From Mactromeris polynyma (taxonomy: Eukaryota > Mollusca > Bivalvia > Venerida > Mactridae): DNA of 64,000 nt. Made by a program: the position numbers and the translations under genes. The DNA lies in the NCBI GenBank assembly GCA_032209605.1, contig JASFXZ010000029.1, forward strand, positions 2,531,001-2,595,000, in the 5' to 3' direction. Positions 41,401 to 56,400 of this stretch are shown here, piece by piece (within the stretch, counting starts at the first letter, position 1; each line of letters starts with the position of its first letter). The notes under the pieces were generated by a model. It had not been told where the DNA came from. It searched no databases and worked only from the letters and a program-made list of their open reading frames with translations.

Positions 41401-44400
41401 TTATTTCAATACAAAGTTAAGCTTGTGATATAGAAACACCAAAGCATTTTAAGATCATAACTTATAGTGCATACATTTAAAATAATATTTCAATAAAACG
41501 AACACATTTTAGAAAAACAATTAAGTATTGCCACAAAGAAAACCTAAAGTACTTCAATCCGTTTGATACACTGTGCTATGGGTGTTTCTACACATGTATT
41601 GGTATTCAGAGTAAACCAAGCATATTGTCTTAACTTGTGAATACATTGTGTTCTTGTCTTAACATAATTACGCCGTATAATTTGAGGGATAAAAGTAATA
41701 AATTACGGCGACTTAGACTTTTGCGAAGAATATACGTAAGTAATGCTTAATATGGTATAAGTCTATATGAGCGCCGCTGTACGATTTCCAACGTCTTCTT
41801 TAAGTGACGTCATTTCCAGAAAACGTCACATATGACGTCACCATGTACTGAAAGTAAGCATTATTTGCCCCGTAGGGCAATATGAAAACGAAGTGACCAT
41901 ATGCATTATTATTTCCTGCTTGCAAATAGTGATATCACATGATACAGTAGTGTTTTCTTGAGATGACGTCACTGACAGAAGGGGTTGTAAATCCCATAGC
42001 AACGTTTATTCTGCCGTTTCACGAGGATCACTTGAACAAACAAGGATAGGGTAGGATTATTAGCAAAGAATATTAAACACACTTACAAACTCTGTATTTG
42101 AAAAGGAAACGCATCGTTCTCCACGGTAAGAATAAGATTATAATTCAGCAGTCTGAAATAAGTATACCATAACAGTTATATAAGTATCAAACACAAAAGG
42201 GATAAAGTTAAACCTGACACATAAATGCTTTTAGTACATAAGTAGCCACGAATGGATCCATTGTTCAACGCATATTGTTCTGCTACGTCAACCCTCAACC
42301 ATGTCATCCGATTCATACCACTCGGAGCCAAGATCCCTATTTCTCTCTTACGACAACAATGCAGGTTTCCAAGAACGCGCTATTTGAAATGGTTCAAATG
42401 AGATTGAAAAGTAACTTAAAAAAAATTAACACAACAAATTGGTAAGCAACTTATAAAAATGAAAATTATATACAACTAAGTTTTTACTCACAGAGTAAGG
42501 AGCGTGCTAACATTTAAGAAAGCCCCATTTTCCAGGAACGTAAGCTTATTAGATTGTAGATTCAATGTGGTCAGGGCTGGTACCACCGTGGAGGACTGAA
42601 TGGCTGCGGGAACATACTGAATCAAATTGCTAGGCATGTCTCTGGAATAAATGGATGGTTAAAGGTATACAAGTGTACAAATCAGTGTTATAATAATTAG
42701 AAGAATCTGATCGGAGTATGGCATTGAAAAAAACAGTATTATCTCCCCTTTTAAAATTCCCAAATGCCATACAAGAGTTTGAAAATGCTAACATATGCTG
42801 TAATGTATCTCTTTTTTGAAATAGTCGGCGGACCCGCATGCAACGTCCTATATATCTTCGTAATGTGGAACATATCATTTCTGTTTAACTTGTGGATTAT
42901 GTTTTAAACACAGGATATTGTCACGATTTCTATCCCTTTATCCATTATAGATGTATCTCCCTTTATCCCTTCCATGATATATATACAAGGGAGAGAACTC
43001 GTGACAATATCTTGTCAATTTAAAAGGTGTTTACTTGGCATGGATGGCATAATAAGATGTTTGACGCTATATTCTTAAATTTGGTGAAATAAAACAACTT
43101 CTGTTCTTTTTCCATCTCTGATTCTTGCAATACAGGATAGCACATTACACTGTTCAAGCCAAAAGATTGATGTATTTATACGAAATCAGTTTTGAATACC
43201 ACGCTTAACAAAGCAAATTACAAAATACAATATTCATTCATATATGCAATGTGACCAGTAAGTGATTTTTTTCATTTATACAAATAATTACTCATGTTCT
43301 ATACGGACATCGAGTAAGAAAATTCGTATTGCGAAAAATATCAACAAATTGGAACAGTACTATTTTCGAATTTCAGGAAAGAAACATTCAGGTATTTCAA
43401 AAGCCAATCAACGATGTAAAACATATGTTATGAGCATAATCTCTTTGAAGATATTGCATTGGTCGAGGACATAATAAAATCGATCTTACAGATTAAAGAG
43501 TACAGGCAAGCAGGCAAAGCAATCCACGTCCATGGTTGATTCTCTGATCAAGTTAAAGCCAATATAAAGTTCTTGTAGGGCAGCCAACTCACACAGGTCT
43601 GTGGTGTTGATGTGTGTGATGAGATTAGAATACAAATACCTAGAAATAAAAGAGTATAATGGAATAGAATAGAAACACAGCAGACAAGAATGGATGTACA
43701 AAGGACTGGTGGTGCCATTTCAACTTAGCGAAGTCAACTTCACGAATTCACGATTTCAACTTCATGATTTCACGATTTATACTTCTTGAATTTTCATGAT
43801 TTCAACTTCATGAATTCACGATTTCAACTTCATGAATTCATGATTTATACTTCTTGAATTTTCATGATTTCAACTTCATGAATTCACGATTTCAACTTCA
43901 TGAATTCATGATTTATACTTCTTGAATTTTCATGATTTCAACTTCATGAATTCACGATTTCAACTTCATAAATTCATGATTTATACTTCTTGAATTTTCA
44001 TGATTTCAACTTCATGAATTCACGATTTCAACTTCATGAATTCATGATTTATACTTCTTGAATTTTCATGATTTCAACTTCATGAATTCACGATTTCAAC
44101 TTCATGAATTCATGATTTCAACTTCATGAATTCACGATTTATACTTCTTGAATTTTCATGATTTCAACTTCATGAATTCACGATTTCAACTTCATGAATT
44201 CACGATTTATACTCCTTGAAATTTCATGATTTTAACTTCATGAATTAATGATTTCAACTTCATGAATTCACGATTTATACTTCTTGAATTTTCATGATTT
44301 TAACTTCATGAATTTACGATTTCAACTTCATGAATTCACGATTTATACTTCTTGAATTGTCATGATTTCAACTTCACGAATTCACGATTTCAACTTCATG

Positions 44401-47400
44401 AATTCATAAAGACGAAATTGCGATATTAAAGCTTCAACGTAGACTTCACGTGCTCATTACCCAAAGGTCAAAGCTCTAGAACTATCATCGAGATATGTGA
44501 TCCAACAGATCTTGAAACTTACAAACGATAGTCAGAAAGTCTTGAAGAACGAACTATACTTACATTATTTGAAGATTTGGCATTGCAGCAAATGGGGTGA
44601 ACGATTTGAACTTTTGATTGTGGAGGAAGTATTGATTGGTCGGAAATGCTTCGGTTCCATATTCAGTCAGATTCGCTATCTGATTGTTGTCTGCGTGCCT
44701 GAAATCATACAGAAACATATTTCTGACAACCATGTGAACCACTATGGATTTTTATAATCGTTATATAGTTATATGTAATACGCTACCAGTGTTAAATTAG
44801 ATTGAAATGTCAATATAATAAATACGGTAAAGATATTCTATTGAAGTTATTTTCCTTGGCGTATACAGGGCGGCGCGCTCACCACCTTACATATATGTCT
44901 GAGTGTAGATACGAAAGGACACCAATATCTTAAATTATAAGATTTTCGAATAAGCGATTCGTATTGATGGTAGCATTTTATTCTATGACGATGATGCTTA
45001 AACATATGATATGTGATATTATCCCGCCATCTTATATGGCTTGAGCAAAACAAAAACTGACCAAAATGTAACTCCCCCAAATCAAAGTGCTGGATCCGTC
45101 CCTTGATCGTGATGTGTAGTAATAACAAATACTTAATTGATATACTTGTCTTTTTGGCAACATTTGAACCAATTATTTACATATTGTATATGTACTCTGG
45201 TGATAATAGAGCGTATATTTTACAACTTTAGTAGTTCCACGATTACAGTGTTTCTGGTCAATCTGGGGCCTAAATATTCACAAACAATTTAAGACTGAAA
45301 CTCTTATATTGTTATAACATTATATGTTTTATAAAACCGGGCAATAGTGAAGAGTAAGCAACAAGAATTATTCAGAAAAACGTTCATGCGTTTAGATTGA
45401 ATGGAAATGAAAAGACAGTTCAATTTAGTTTTTGCACATTCAAAAAGTCTAATTCTGAGTTTCAGTTTTAAATCGCTTGTGGATAAGTCTCCTGTGCCCA
45501 TGTTCACACAAAGGGTAAACTTTCAGGATCAGGATCAAGATCAAATATAAGATATTTCAAACTTTGTAAAAAATGTTATGCAAAGCTAAATCTGTTTACA
45601 TAATGTGACAGATATGAACATCCAGCAAAACATTAAGGAAATGATGGAAATTAATAAGTTATGAACGATTTTTGAAAATTGATCCTGATTTGACCTGGAT
45701 CATTTTCAGTCATATAAGTACAATAAATTAATTTCACAACAAAATAATGAAGTTGTGTATGTTTTCTCAACGTTAAAAAGAAGATGTTTATACCCGAATT
45801 TTAAACGACAGACTCGATAGTTGGGCTGAGCAATACTCCGTTTACATTGAGGCCCAGGCAGGTTTTAGGAAAAACATGGGTACGACCGATAACATTTTTG
45901 TTCTAAATAGTCTGATAACTCATTGTTTAAACAATAATCATAAACTGTATTGTGCGTTCGTTGATTTTCAAAAAGCTTTCGATTTTGTGGTTATAGATGT
46001 TTTATGGTTTAAATTATTGCAATGCGGAGTAAGAGGAAATATATTAGACGTAATTAAATCTATGTATAATAATGTTAAATCACAAATGAAAAGTAAGAAT
46101 AATTTAAGTGACTCATTTTCTTGTAATTTAGGAGTACGACAAGGCGAAAGCCTCTCACCTTTTCTTTTTAGCATATATTTAAACGATTTGGAAAAAACTT
46201 TTATTGATAAAGGAATAGAAGGTATTGATATGGGAATGATAAAGATATGTCTTTTATTATATGTAGATGATATTATAATTTTTGCGAAAAGTGCAGATGA
46301 ATTGCAACATTCTTTAAATATTTTATCAGATTACTGCAATAGATGGAAACTTAGAGTTAATCCAAGTAAAACGAAAGTTATGGTTTTCAGAAAAGCTGGT
46401 AGATTGCCACAAAATTTATGTTTTATGTATAATGATCATGAGTTAGAAAGTGTTACAAGCTTTAAATATTTGGGTGTATTATTTACTTTAGGGGGTTCGT
46501 TTTATGAGCATGACAAGTTATTAGCTGGACAAGCTTTAAAGGCGATTTTTAAAATGAATAAATATCTGTATAAGTTCACTGATCTGTCACCTAAACATAC
46601 ATTAGAACTATTTGATAAATTAATCATGCCAATCTTAACCTACTCTTCAGAAGTTTGGGGCTTCCATAAGGCTCTTCAAACAGAACGGACTTATTTAAGT
46701 TTTTGTAAGAGATTATTGGGCGTTAAAGCAACCACTCAAAATGATTTTGTATATGGTGAACTAGGGAAACAAAGTATTGATTCACTCAAAATTTTTAGTA
46801 TAATAAAATACTGGTTAAAAATCTGTACATGTGTAGAATCAAAATATATTAAACATGCATACTTAATGCTGCAAAACGACATTGTAAGTAGACCAACTAA
46901 AATTAACTGGGTAACAAATGTTAAAACAATTCTGACTAAACTAGGTTTCGAACACGTGTGGCTAAATCAAGGTGTTGAAAACAAGGAATATTTTCTTTTA
47001 CTTTTAAAGCAAAGAATAAGAGATATAATTATGGTTGATCGATTATAACAATAGGTTAGAAGATTCCACGAGAGCTTTATTCTTTAGAACAATAGTTAGT
47101 ACAAATTTTAGCAAATATCTAGATGTTATCACAATCCGTAAATACAGAATAGCATTATCACGCTTGAGAATGTCATCACATAGACTAGCCGTTGAATCTG
47201 GTAGATGGAGAAAACCTTTAAGTGTCCCGTTAAATGAACGTATATGTCCATTCTGTAACATCCTAGAGGATGAATACCATTTTGTTCTTGTATGTAACAT
47301 TTTGAGAGAATTGCGCATAAAATACATAAAATCATATTATTGGAACCGTACAAGTACTTTTAAGTTCATCGCATTAATGACGACAAAAAATGCATCAGAA

Positions 47401-50400
47401 ATACGAAATTTAAGTGTATTTGCACATCATGGATTTATTAAGCGCCAACAACTTCATAACGAATTGTAATAGTATTAGTAATTTGGTTTTAAAATGTTTA
47501 AATGGTTACACCAAAATTGCCGATATTGAATATACTACTGTCTGTTATATTTAAAATTGTATAATTATTATAATAAAAGAAATGTATTTATATATGTGAA
47601 TGTATGTAAATGTGTATGTATAATTCTTTGTTTAATATAAGTGATAACGTCAATGGAAACTACTAATATGTACATTTTATGTATATTTAATGATTGTTTT
47701 TTTATGTACATGATCACCGTGCGAGGCTTTACAATTTCGTTTCGGTAGAGCACACATGTAATTGGGGACTGTACATTTTAAAATTGCTCGATCATTATAG
47801 GTTAAGCGCTCTTTGTAAGGGCCATTTCCTTGATGATCCATTAAGATGTTCTAGGAGTTACCATTGACGTTAAATTATTTTATATAATTATGTAATTATG
47901 GATATGAATTGGATGCTTTGTTTTTAACATGTATTTATCATTTAAATTATTCTGCCTCCCCCAACAGAGATGAACCTCATTTATTTACCATTTCATTGTA
48001 TCTTCTTGTCACGTATTGCTATGTATTATTTTCTATGTTATATTGATGTTTTGTCAATAACCTTTTATGGGTTTAAGTACAATAAAAGTTCTTCTTCTTC
48101 TATATTTTGTGTCAGTGTATGAGAAGTATTTGAAAATGTGTTTTATTGCTTCATGAAAATGGCAAATATTTTTATGGATCAACTTGATCCACATTAGTAG
48201 ATCCTTTGCGAACATTGGGCCAGGTCTTAAATCATTGCATGACATTTGATTGTATAAGTTTGTATGAAATAGTGGTGACAAATTAGTTTTTTCGCGAAAT
48301 GGTGTAAATGTGTCTATTCGTCGCTAGGATACTTACATGATGATCAAATTTGGATAAATAGATTCTTCTAGGACTTGATGAGGAAATGTTGACAGTTCAT
48401 TACTGCTGACAAACCTGTAAATAAGAAGAATATGCCATGAAGAGATAAGTATAGTAAAACCTGAATAATAAGACCACATTTGGGACTCTTTAAAACTGGT
48501 CTTCTTATTGAGGTGGTCTTAATATTGAGATTGAATAAAGAGCAAAACAGTATAATTTACTTGCAAATTGTGTTCTTAATTTTGAGGTGGTCTTCTTATT
48601 GAGGTGGTCTTTATGCGAGGATTTACTGTATTAAGGGATTTGATATAAAATGTCTTTTATTTAAAGCAGCATAACATTTAATGTAAATAACGAATGTAAA
48701 AAAAAAATCTGTAGCATCTTTGGTAAGGTATGTCATTGTTGCTATCGAAATTATTTTATTTCGCTGAGTTTGACATAATTTACAATGAATAAGACATTTA
48801 ACTCTTAATTTTCTTCGAAGAAACTTTCCTGTCACTAAAGACATCAACAGTTCAATATGATGCTTCCTGTCAGAGTTTTTCAATGACGGCGAATTTGTCA
48901 CATGCAGATTCTCTTGGTATTTTCCAAATTATCACATATTTGGGAGTTACTCCTATAAGTTCTTATAGTTCTTAATAGTCAGACATTTCGATAGGCAAAA
49001 CTGATAAGCACTTACAGAAGTAAACAATTGAATGTGATGCTTCCTCATATTACAAAAACACGTATGGAAAACTTTATTATCAAAACGATTAATTAGATAT
49101 CGTCTCCAATTTGTCAGAATCCGTACTTTCGTTCTGATGTCTAAATGTTGGCTACTTTTGGTTTAGGAAGAAGTCAAACATGTAGTCTGTTTTATAAAAT
49201 GAAATGCAAGGAACAATATACTTACAGTTCTATCAAACTATCGTTGATATTATTCCACGCATTATAAGCAATAGAAATCATTGGTGGATCCTGTGAATGG
49301 AGACGTAATTCCTTCAATGATGGAAGATTGAGGAAAGATTTACTTCCTAATGTCTCCAGCATGTTGGCGTGTAGATCTCTGAAATATGCAGTATTTTTTA
49401 GAATATTTCATTTAAGTTTCCTGAATGCGCTACGGGTCAAATCTTTCTATTGTATACTTACGCGAGGTTTTGTGAAAATTATATTGAAGAAATTTGTGTA
49501 TGTTTTCAATTCTTCATTTGGGAGGACCGTGTTCACCCGGTGCCCCTTTTCAATGTGCGTCTGGTTTCGGTAGGGGTCCGTTCTGATATGTCCGGTTGGT
49601 GAGCCGCTCGCTAGTTAAATAATTACGGTCGTGACTCGTGTGCCTACCTGCCTGGTGCCTGGTATTTAAGGATATGAATTTGGAAGTATTAAATGTGTTC
49701 AGAAAGTAGATTATCATAAGTGAGAAAAGGCTGGCTCTTTAAATAAACATTTTACTTTTACAATTTAATGCAAATTGATATATTCTAATTGTTTAATACT
49801 TCCTTTCGGTAACCTAAGTTAATGTCAGTGTGATACGTGTGTGTATGTTAACAATACAAATAAAATACATGAACACTTTAAAGCATTGTAATTAATTTAC
49901 TACAATTAAAGATATGTTTACTTACAAATGGACTAAATTCGAAATGTCAGAAAATACTCCCCAATCTATTGAAGTGAATGAGTTTTGGTGCATCTCTCTG
50001 AAACAGAAAAAAGGGATAATTATATTTTCAAGGTATCTTATCCTTCCGGTTCCCTGTGTTCAGTCTGTGGGGAAATCTGACTAGATCAAACATAAAATTG
50101 GAGTACAACATATGTCCAAGATAGAAAATATTTATATGAAATATTGATTAGAAGCATAGTGGTCGAGTTATAGCTAGAGCACATGACTCCTGATCCGGCA
50201 GTCGTGAGATCGAATCTCATCGTTGGTTCGGTTGAACCACGGACCACACAACTCCTGCATTAGACGTGAGTACTGGATAGTCAAGGAAGCAGTCACTGTG
50301 AGTGATCAAATACATGGTATACTCGATGTATACTAAAGCTCTATTCCGTTTCTTTAAAGGAAACCACGAATCCTATTTACAGTTTTGTTAATTGATTTCA

Positions 50401-53400
50401 GAAAAAAAGAACTATTCAACGTGTAACTAATATATACTTACAGAATCTTCAGTTCAGGAAGTTGATTGAATGTATATGGTTGTATAAACTCCAAGACATT
50501 GTTGCTGAGATTTCTGAAAAATATATCAAATATGTTTATCAACATCAATTCCCGAATGTATATACAGTCGGACCTCGTTCATTCGAATTCATCGGGTCCG
50601 AAATTATATTTCAAGTAATACATGGTTTTGAATATGTCGAATAAACGAGGTCCGAATGCATGCTCAAATTTAAGTCCAATGTTAAAGAAAATTGAGATCA
50701 AGCTCCAAGCTAGAGACTAACATGCATTCTAAACGTATATCGGCCGAGTATAGGTTAAGGCATTGGAGAAAACGAGACTTAACAAAAAAACGGATACGCA
50801 CAGATCAGTCAATTTATAATAACGATCGCAGAGTAAATGTATTGAAGGTAAACCATTATCTTAGAAGGTGGAATATAATAATATCTGATTATGAGCCTAG
50901 TTTGTTGGCGCATATAATACAGCGTATGTACATACAGATGATAGAAGACGCTCGTAGCAAGTGGGGCCAAACTGTTCCTCGAGATTCTTGTAATGTTGTT
51001 TCCATCCATTCCTCTGAAAAATGTAGTAACTCATATTTACAACAGTATGAACGTTTATGATGATTAATGTAACTTATTAGACGTTTTGATAAGCGAAGTT
51101 TTGCCATTGGATAAAGTAAACCAAAGTAGATTATCGCGAGTAAGTTCACTTTTATATATACTATAGAAGGGATAAAGGGAGAGAACAATATAAGAGATAA
51201 AGGGAGAGGACTCGTGACAATCTCCTGTGAGATAAACTGATGCAAACTATCAGGCATTATCCTATGAGACGCGTACACGTGTATCCTCCCCCGAGTTTCA
51301 CTTTGAGAGACGGTCAAATGGTAATTGTTGGAAAATGTTAGATCACTATAGATTCAATTGACAGTTAATTCTTACTGTAGGAAACTGTTATACTGTTTTT
51401 CATAGAGCTTGTTGTTCGAGAGCGGATGGCTGTGGAGAGGTTGAGTTGTCCTTCTAAATAACTGTTCGCACTTTTAAATATATTTGGCTGACTGCACCAT
51501 GTCGAATAAATATGAGCGTTGAAATCGAAAATTAAAATATTTAAAATATCATTCATGAATGAAATGCCAACGGATGGAGTAATTTGGTTGTGTCAAGTTC
51601 AACATTTGTAACTGTGCATTTTCTGTCATACAAACAGTATGCCTACCATTATAAAAGTATTTCATTATTACAAATTTGACTAATACTACGTTCAAATACA
51701 TATTTGATATACTAATTGGCGTTAGTACTGAGCTTACTGAGGTGTGAACATTGTACGTACAGATATGTAAGCGATGATGTATCACCAAATATGGAGGGCT
51801 GTATCTGTAACAGCTGATTATTTCCAAAGCTCCTGAAAATAAAGAAATAACTAATTGATACAACGCCTTTAAGCGTATTACAAAACAAGCTTCTGTCTGC
51901 AATTTTCTGCTGAATATTTGGTAGAGAATATTGCTCATTTTCAGCTGATGAAGTATGGACACATAGAAAAGAGACCAGTAAGTCTAACATTACCAGATAT
52001 GTGTCAAATGTTGTTAAGGAACTATAGCGATTCTCAGATGGATGCTTTGTTCAATTTTGTCAATGAACATACGTGCTCCTGGGTTTAGTACACAGAGAAA
52101 ACGGACGTATTCCGCATGACTTTGTCTACTTGCCTAGTACAATAATTCTCTGAACCATTCGTTTGAACTCTTCCAGTACAAAACATTCAGCAAAAGGAAG
52201 AAAATACATTAATTATGAGACTGGTTCTCTGTACTTACGCTATACGCAGACTGGGTCCGGAGATCATCCTAGCAGGAATCCAGTATATCTCGTTTTCCAT
52301 CAGTGCCCTGTCAAATATAAGGTTAAAGGTCTTTAACAAGACAAAATGAATGAACAGCAATGATATCGTACTACGTTATCAACAATAACATATATTGCCT
52401 TAAATTGGTTATACTGGTTGTTGATATGGTATTTGGGGGATATAACCTGTTTGTGTGCCATTGGCCGAGGGTCATATGAACCACAGACAGGTTATATTAC
52501 CCCATATACACTGTCAACAACCTGTTTATCGAATTTATAATACTGCAGGTCCATTTTTCGTCAGGACTTCATATGTTATCAAGATCTAGTAATTAGACCT
52601 GTGTTTATCTGTTTTCTGTAGATCATATTTCTTTTAAATATTTCAGTCGCCTGAAAATTAATTGTATACGCCATAAGACAACTCAATACACATCGTTATA
52701 CACTTGCGTGAGACTAAATTTTCAAGCGAATAATCACATTGACGTAAATTAAATGGGTTCAAACTTAAACAAAAAGTATCTCTAAAAAAGATGGTAGGCA
52801 CAATCTGAAGTTTAAGATATGTTATGCAACATAAATGAAGACAAAACAAACCAAGACAACCTAATATCAAAGTTCAGTTTTAAAATGGTTTGTAAAAAGT
52901 TCAGATAAAAAGGATTTTGTAGAAAGTTAATAACTACTTAACAACGTGTTCAAAAGGAGAAAGCAATAAATATAGTCATTTATTTGCTACTTTATGTTGT
53001 TTTGGTTAACTTGTGGCTTGTATTGAGGTATAATGTCTTTGTTTTTGGAAAAAAAGATGTTGTAGATAAAAAAAATTGTATCGACACTTTGTTTTTCCTG
53101 TTTTTTTCTGACTGGTAGGTAGGTTTCGAAAACTTGTCTCTTAACATAGATAGAATTTGGTATGGCCCTAGGTTTATACTCGCTGGTTTAGAAGTAAAAT
53201 TATGGATGGAAAATAAGGTGGTGTGTTTCTTCTTCTATATCTGTTATATTTTGGATATGAAATGTACATATTCTATAAAGACGCCAAACCAGTGTGATAT
53301 TAAATAAAACGAACTTTGATTTAAAGAAATCTGTGTTACGACCAGTTGCATTAGTTGATATACAGAATGACACAAGTCTCTTATGTTTGGGAGTTGAACA

Positions 53401-56400
53401 GCGGGTATTGTCTTACATATACATTTCATTTTAGTTTGGTGATCCCCTTAACTATCAAACAACTATTCTAAATAGTACGCCTTAGCAATGTGGTTCTACA
53501 AAGGCAACACAGTGAACACTATATGGCTTTTTCACCAACTTCGCTGGCTAATAAGTAACTGTCATTACTCTTCATTGCAATATCAATTCGGAAACCAAAC
53601 ACTTGTTCCTGATGGTGTCACTATCACTTTGATTCTACACAAGCTATGTTAACACTCCCAGTACTTGGATTCTACACAAGCTATGTTAACACTCCCAGTA
53701 CTTTGATTCTACACAATCTTGTAGGAAGATCAATTCATAAATATTGCATTCGACCAATTCCGACATTTTTCGGGTTAGTCATCGTGTGTTTCCGGGAATT
53801 TCCGTAGACAAAAAATAAACATACAGCATTTCCTTTTAAAATATTAGTATATATCTAACATTCACCCACCACCTCCCTTGCTTGCATTTTATATATAAAT
53901 TTCCTTAATTAATTCAAACAGGTTTTAAAATTTGCATATATTAAAGGGAGGTAATTCAACATACTGGTGCAGTCCAGGCTTTTATTAAACTGGAATATGT
54001 TCGTCCTGATAGTTAGAACTTAACATTTTTGTTTATACTTTTTATTCTGATAACAGTATGATACTAAATGGAACACAAATCATGATACACCTTTGTCTGC
54101 TTTCGTCTTGTTTAAGAATTAATAGAAAACACATACGACCAAAAACAATAGAATATCACGTATATCACGTATGTAACTAGAGTCTAAAATTAAGGGTCGT
54201 GGTAAGAACCTATATGCACTACCCGTGTGTGGAGTATAATTAATTGATAATTAGCGTTAATTTAATCATAAAACAACTTATTTCATTAATGCTACGATTC
54301 TTGAGGAAAACAGACAAGGAGCGTATCATGACCGTGCGACCACATACACGCATCATGCAGTTTGTTCGTCCCTAACAAGAGACAAACAGAAACAAATGCG
54401 TAAAGACAACTCCACAAAGCCCCTGGCAATGTCCTTATCTACCGACCAAGCCAAGTGCTAAGCAGAATACGTCAGACGCTGGACTATACAGTCAGTTAAT
54501 GAAACATAACTGACACCTTATATACAACTGCTAAATAACTTGCAAACGACTTCGTAGGAATTGACTCGTTAGTGAATCTTATGTTCAGAAATTTGAATTT
54601 AGCAATGTATGCGATGTTTTTCAGGGGAAAGCTTACCTGTGAATTTAACAACGTAATTTTTAAAGTTTCGTAACAACAGGTCATATTATGAAATAGATAT
54701 AAGCAAAAATATCATATCTAAGTTTGTATTTTACATCCCCGTAGTAAATTTAGTACCCTCGGGGCATATTACGCAAACGATTCGTAGCTGTGTATTAGCG
54801 CACTCCTTTTTACACCCTTATACAACTAACATTATTCATGAATGTTTAGCTACCTGTGATATCGACATGACATAAGAAAGATGAGGAAAAGCTAAACGCC
54901 AAACAGACTTTGAAAAATATAAAGACCCAGTGTTTGAATGTTTCATTAATATGTTCGGATAAATAGATCCATGCTTGGTGATATTTTTTTTAAATAAGCA
55001 TCAATACTCATATCGCCACTGTTATGTCTGATAGCATTTACTAGTAAATAATAATTGATTTTGAAAATATTTGAAAATTAATGAAGGCCCCTTGTTTTAA
55101 TGTTTAAATATGTTCTATATTCTTACCGCCACTTTTATTTTCATTATCAGTATATACTTAACGCCATCGTCTGTGGACTTTTCATGAGATAAACGTGCAC
55201 AGCACCCAGTACTGCGGGTGTATCTTTTAAAACTTTTCATAACGTCTTGTACATTTGTATTATGTTATTTGAAATCAGTATTGCATGACTTGTTTATTGC
55301 ACGGCGTGTCAACGCCGTGCATATTGAGTTCTGTTAGCGTCGTTTTGCAATGGACTCGGTTAAGAACAAAATTTGGGGAAAAATCGAACAGAGCCTAGGG
55401 TGGGACTAAAATCCGGGACTTTAAAAAAATCCGGGACTTTAAAAAAATCCGGGACTTTGGTGGGAAAATCCGGGATCGATATTTTGGACTATATCGTAGG
55501 TATCAACGGTCAATAACGGATAGAGGAACATTCGTTCACACCCTTCAGTTAACATATGTTCCACTCGAACAATTTTTAAAAATCGATCCCGGAGAATCAC
55601 GGATCCCGGATAACGGGTTTCAGTCCCACCCCAGAGCCTATTGTGCGCCTGCGCAGACCGGCGGGAATATATGTCGGGAAGCGAACGATTGTACGTTGTA
55701 ACGTCATTATTGATTTTGTATGCTACAAAAGCTAAATAAAGGTATGTGATTTTGTTGTATAATATGATTGATGTCATTAACTAATATTTTCAACTGTATA
55801 ATTATTGAATTTTATCGTTTCAACATTGTGGTTGACCCATCGCGTGGTTGACCTACATTTTATTTGTTATTGTTATGATGCAGCCAGCATTCGTCTCTGT
55901 GCTCTGTTTAATATTTTGCAGTATTTTCCCTCAATCATAAGTCATGTATCGTTCAAACATGCGTGATAATTAACATGTAAACGTTTAAACTCGCAGGTTG
56001 TATTAAATACACTGATCACATGTTCTAACCTTACAGCGATTTTCCGAAAATGTACTTTCAGTTTCAACTTTCAATTTCATTATTACATGCAGACTGAATG
56101 TGTCTAAGTACATAAGCGTCGACTCGATTTAGCATATTCCTGTATGACTTCCAATACTTGGAAATGACCCTGGCCTCGGATATGAAATTGCAATGACTTT
56201 CAATTTTAAAAGTCCACGGAAAACACTGCCAATGATAGATGGAGAATCTCAATTAAGATAATTGTCTGATGACATCTTTAAATTGATGTCTTCAGATGCA
56301 CGATCAGCAAATGAATGGCTGTTCTAAAACATTATTTGAGATGAAAGGCAAAATGCATTATTATCCATTGGAAAGTCTAATGCAGTATTTTATTGATTTA

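Noticed and set aside
43737..44410. CRISPR-like array
   Set aside because: Units are contiguous with no unique spacers and the genome is animal; it is a satellite. The same holds for the arrays at 13.8, 19.5, 31.9 and 33.2 kb.
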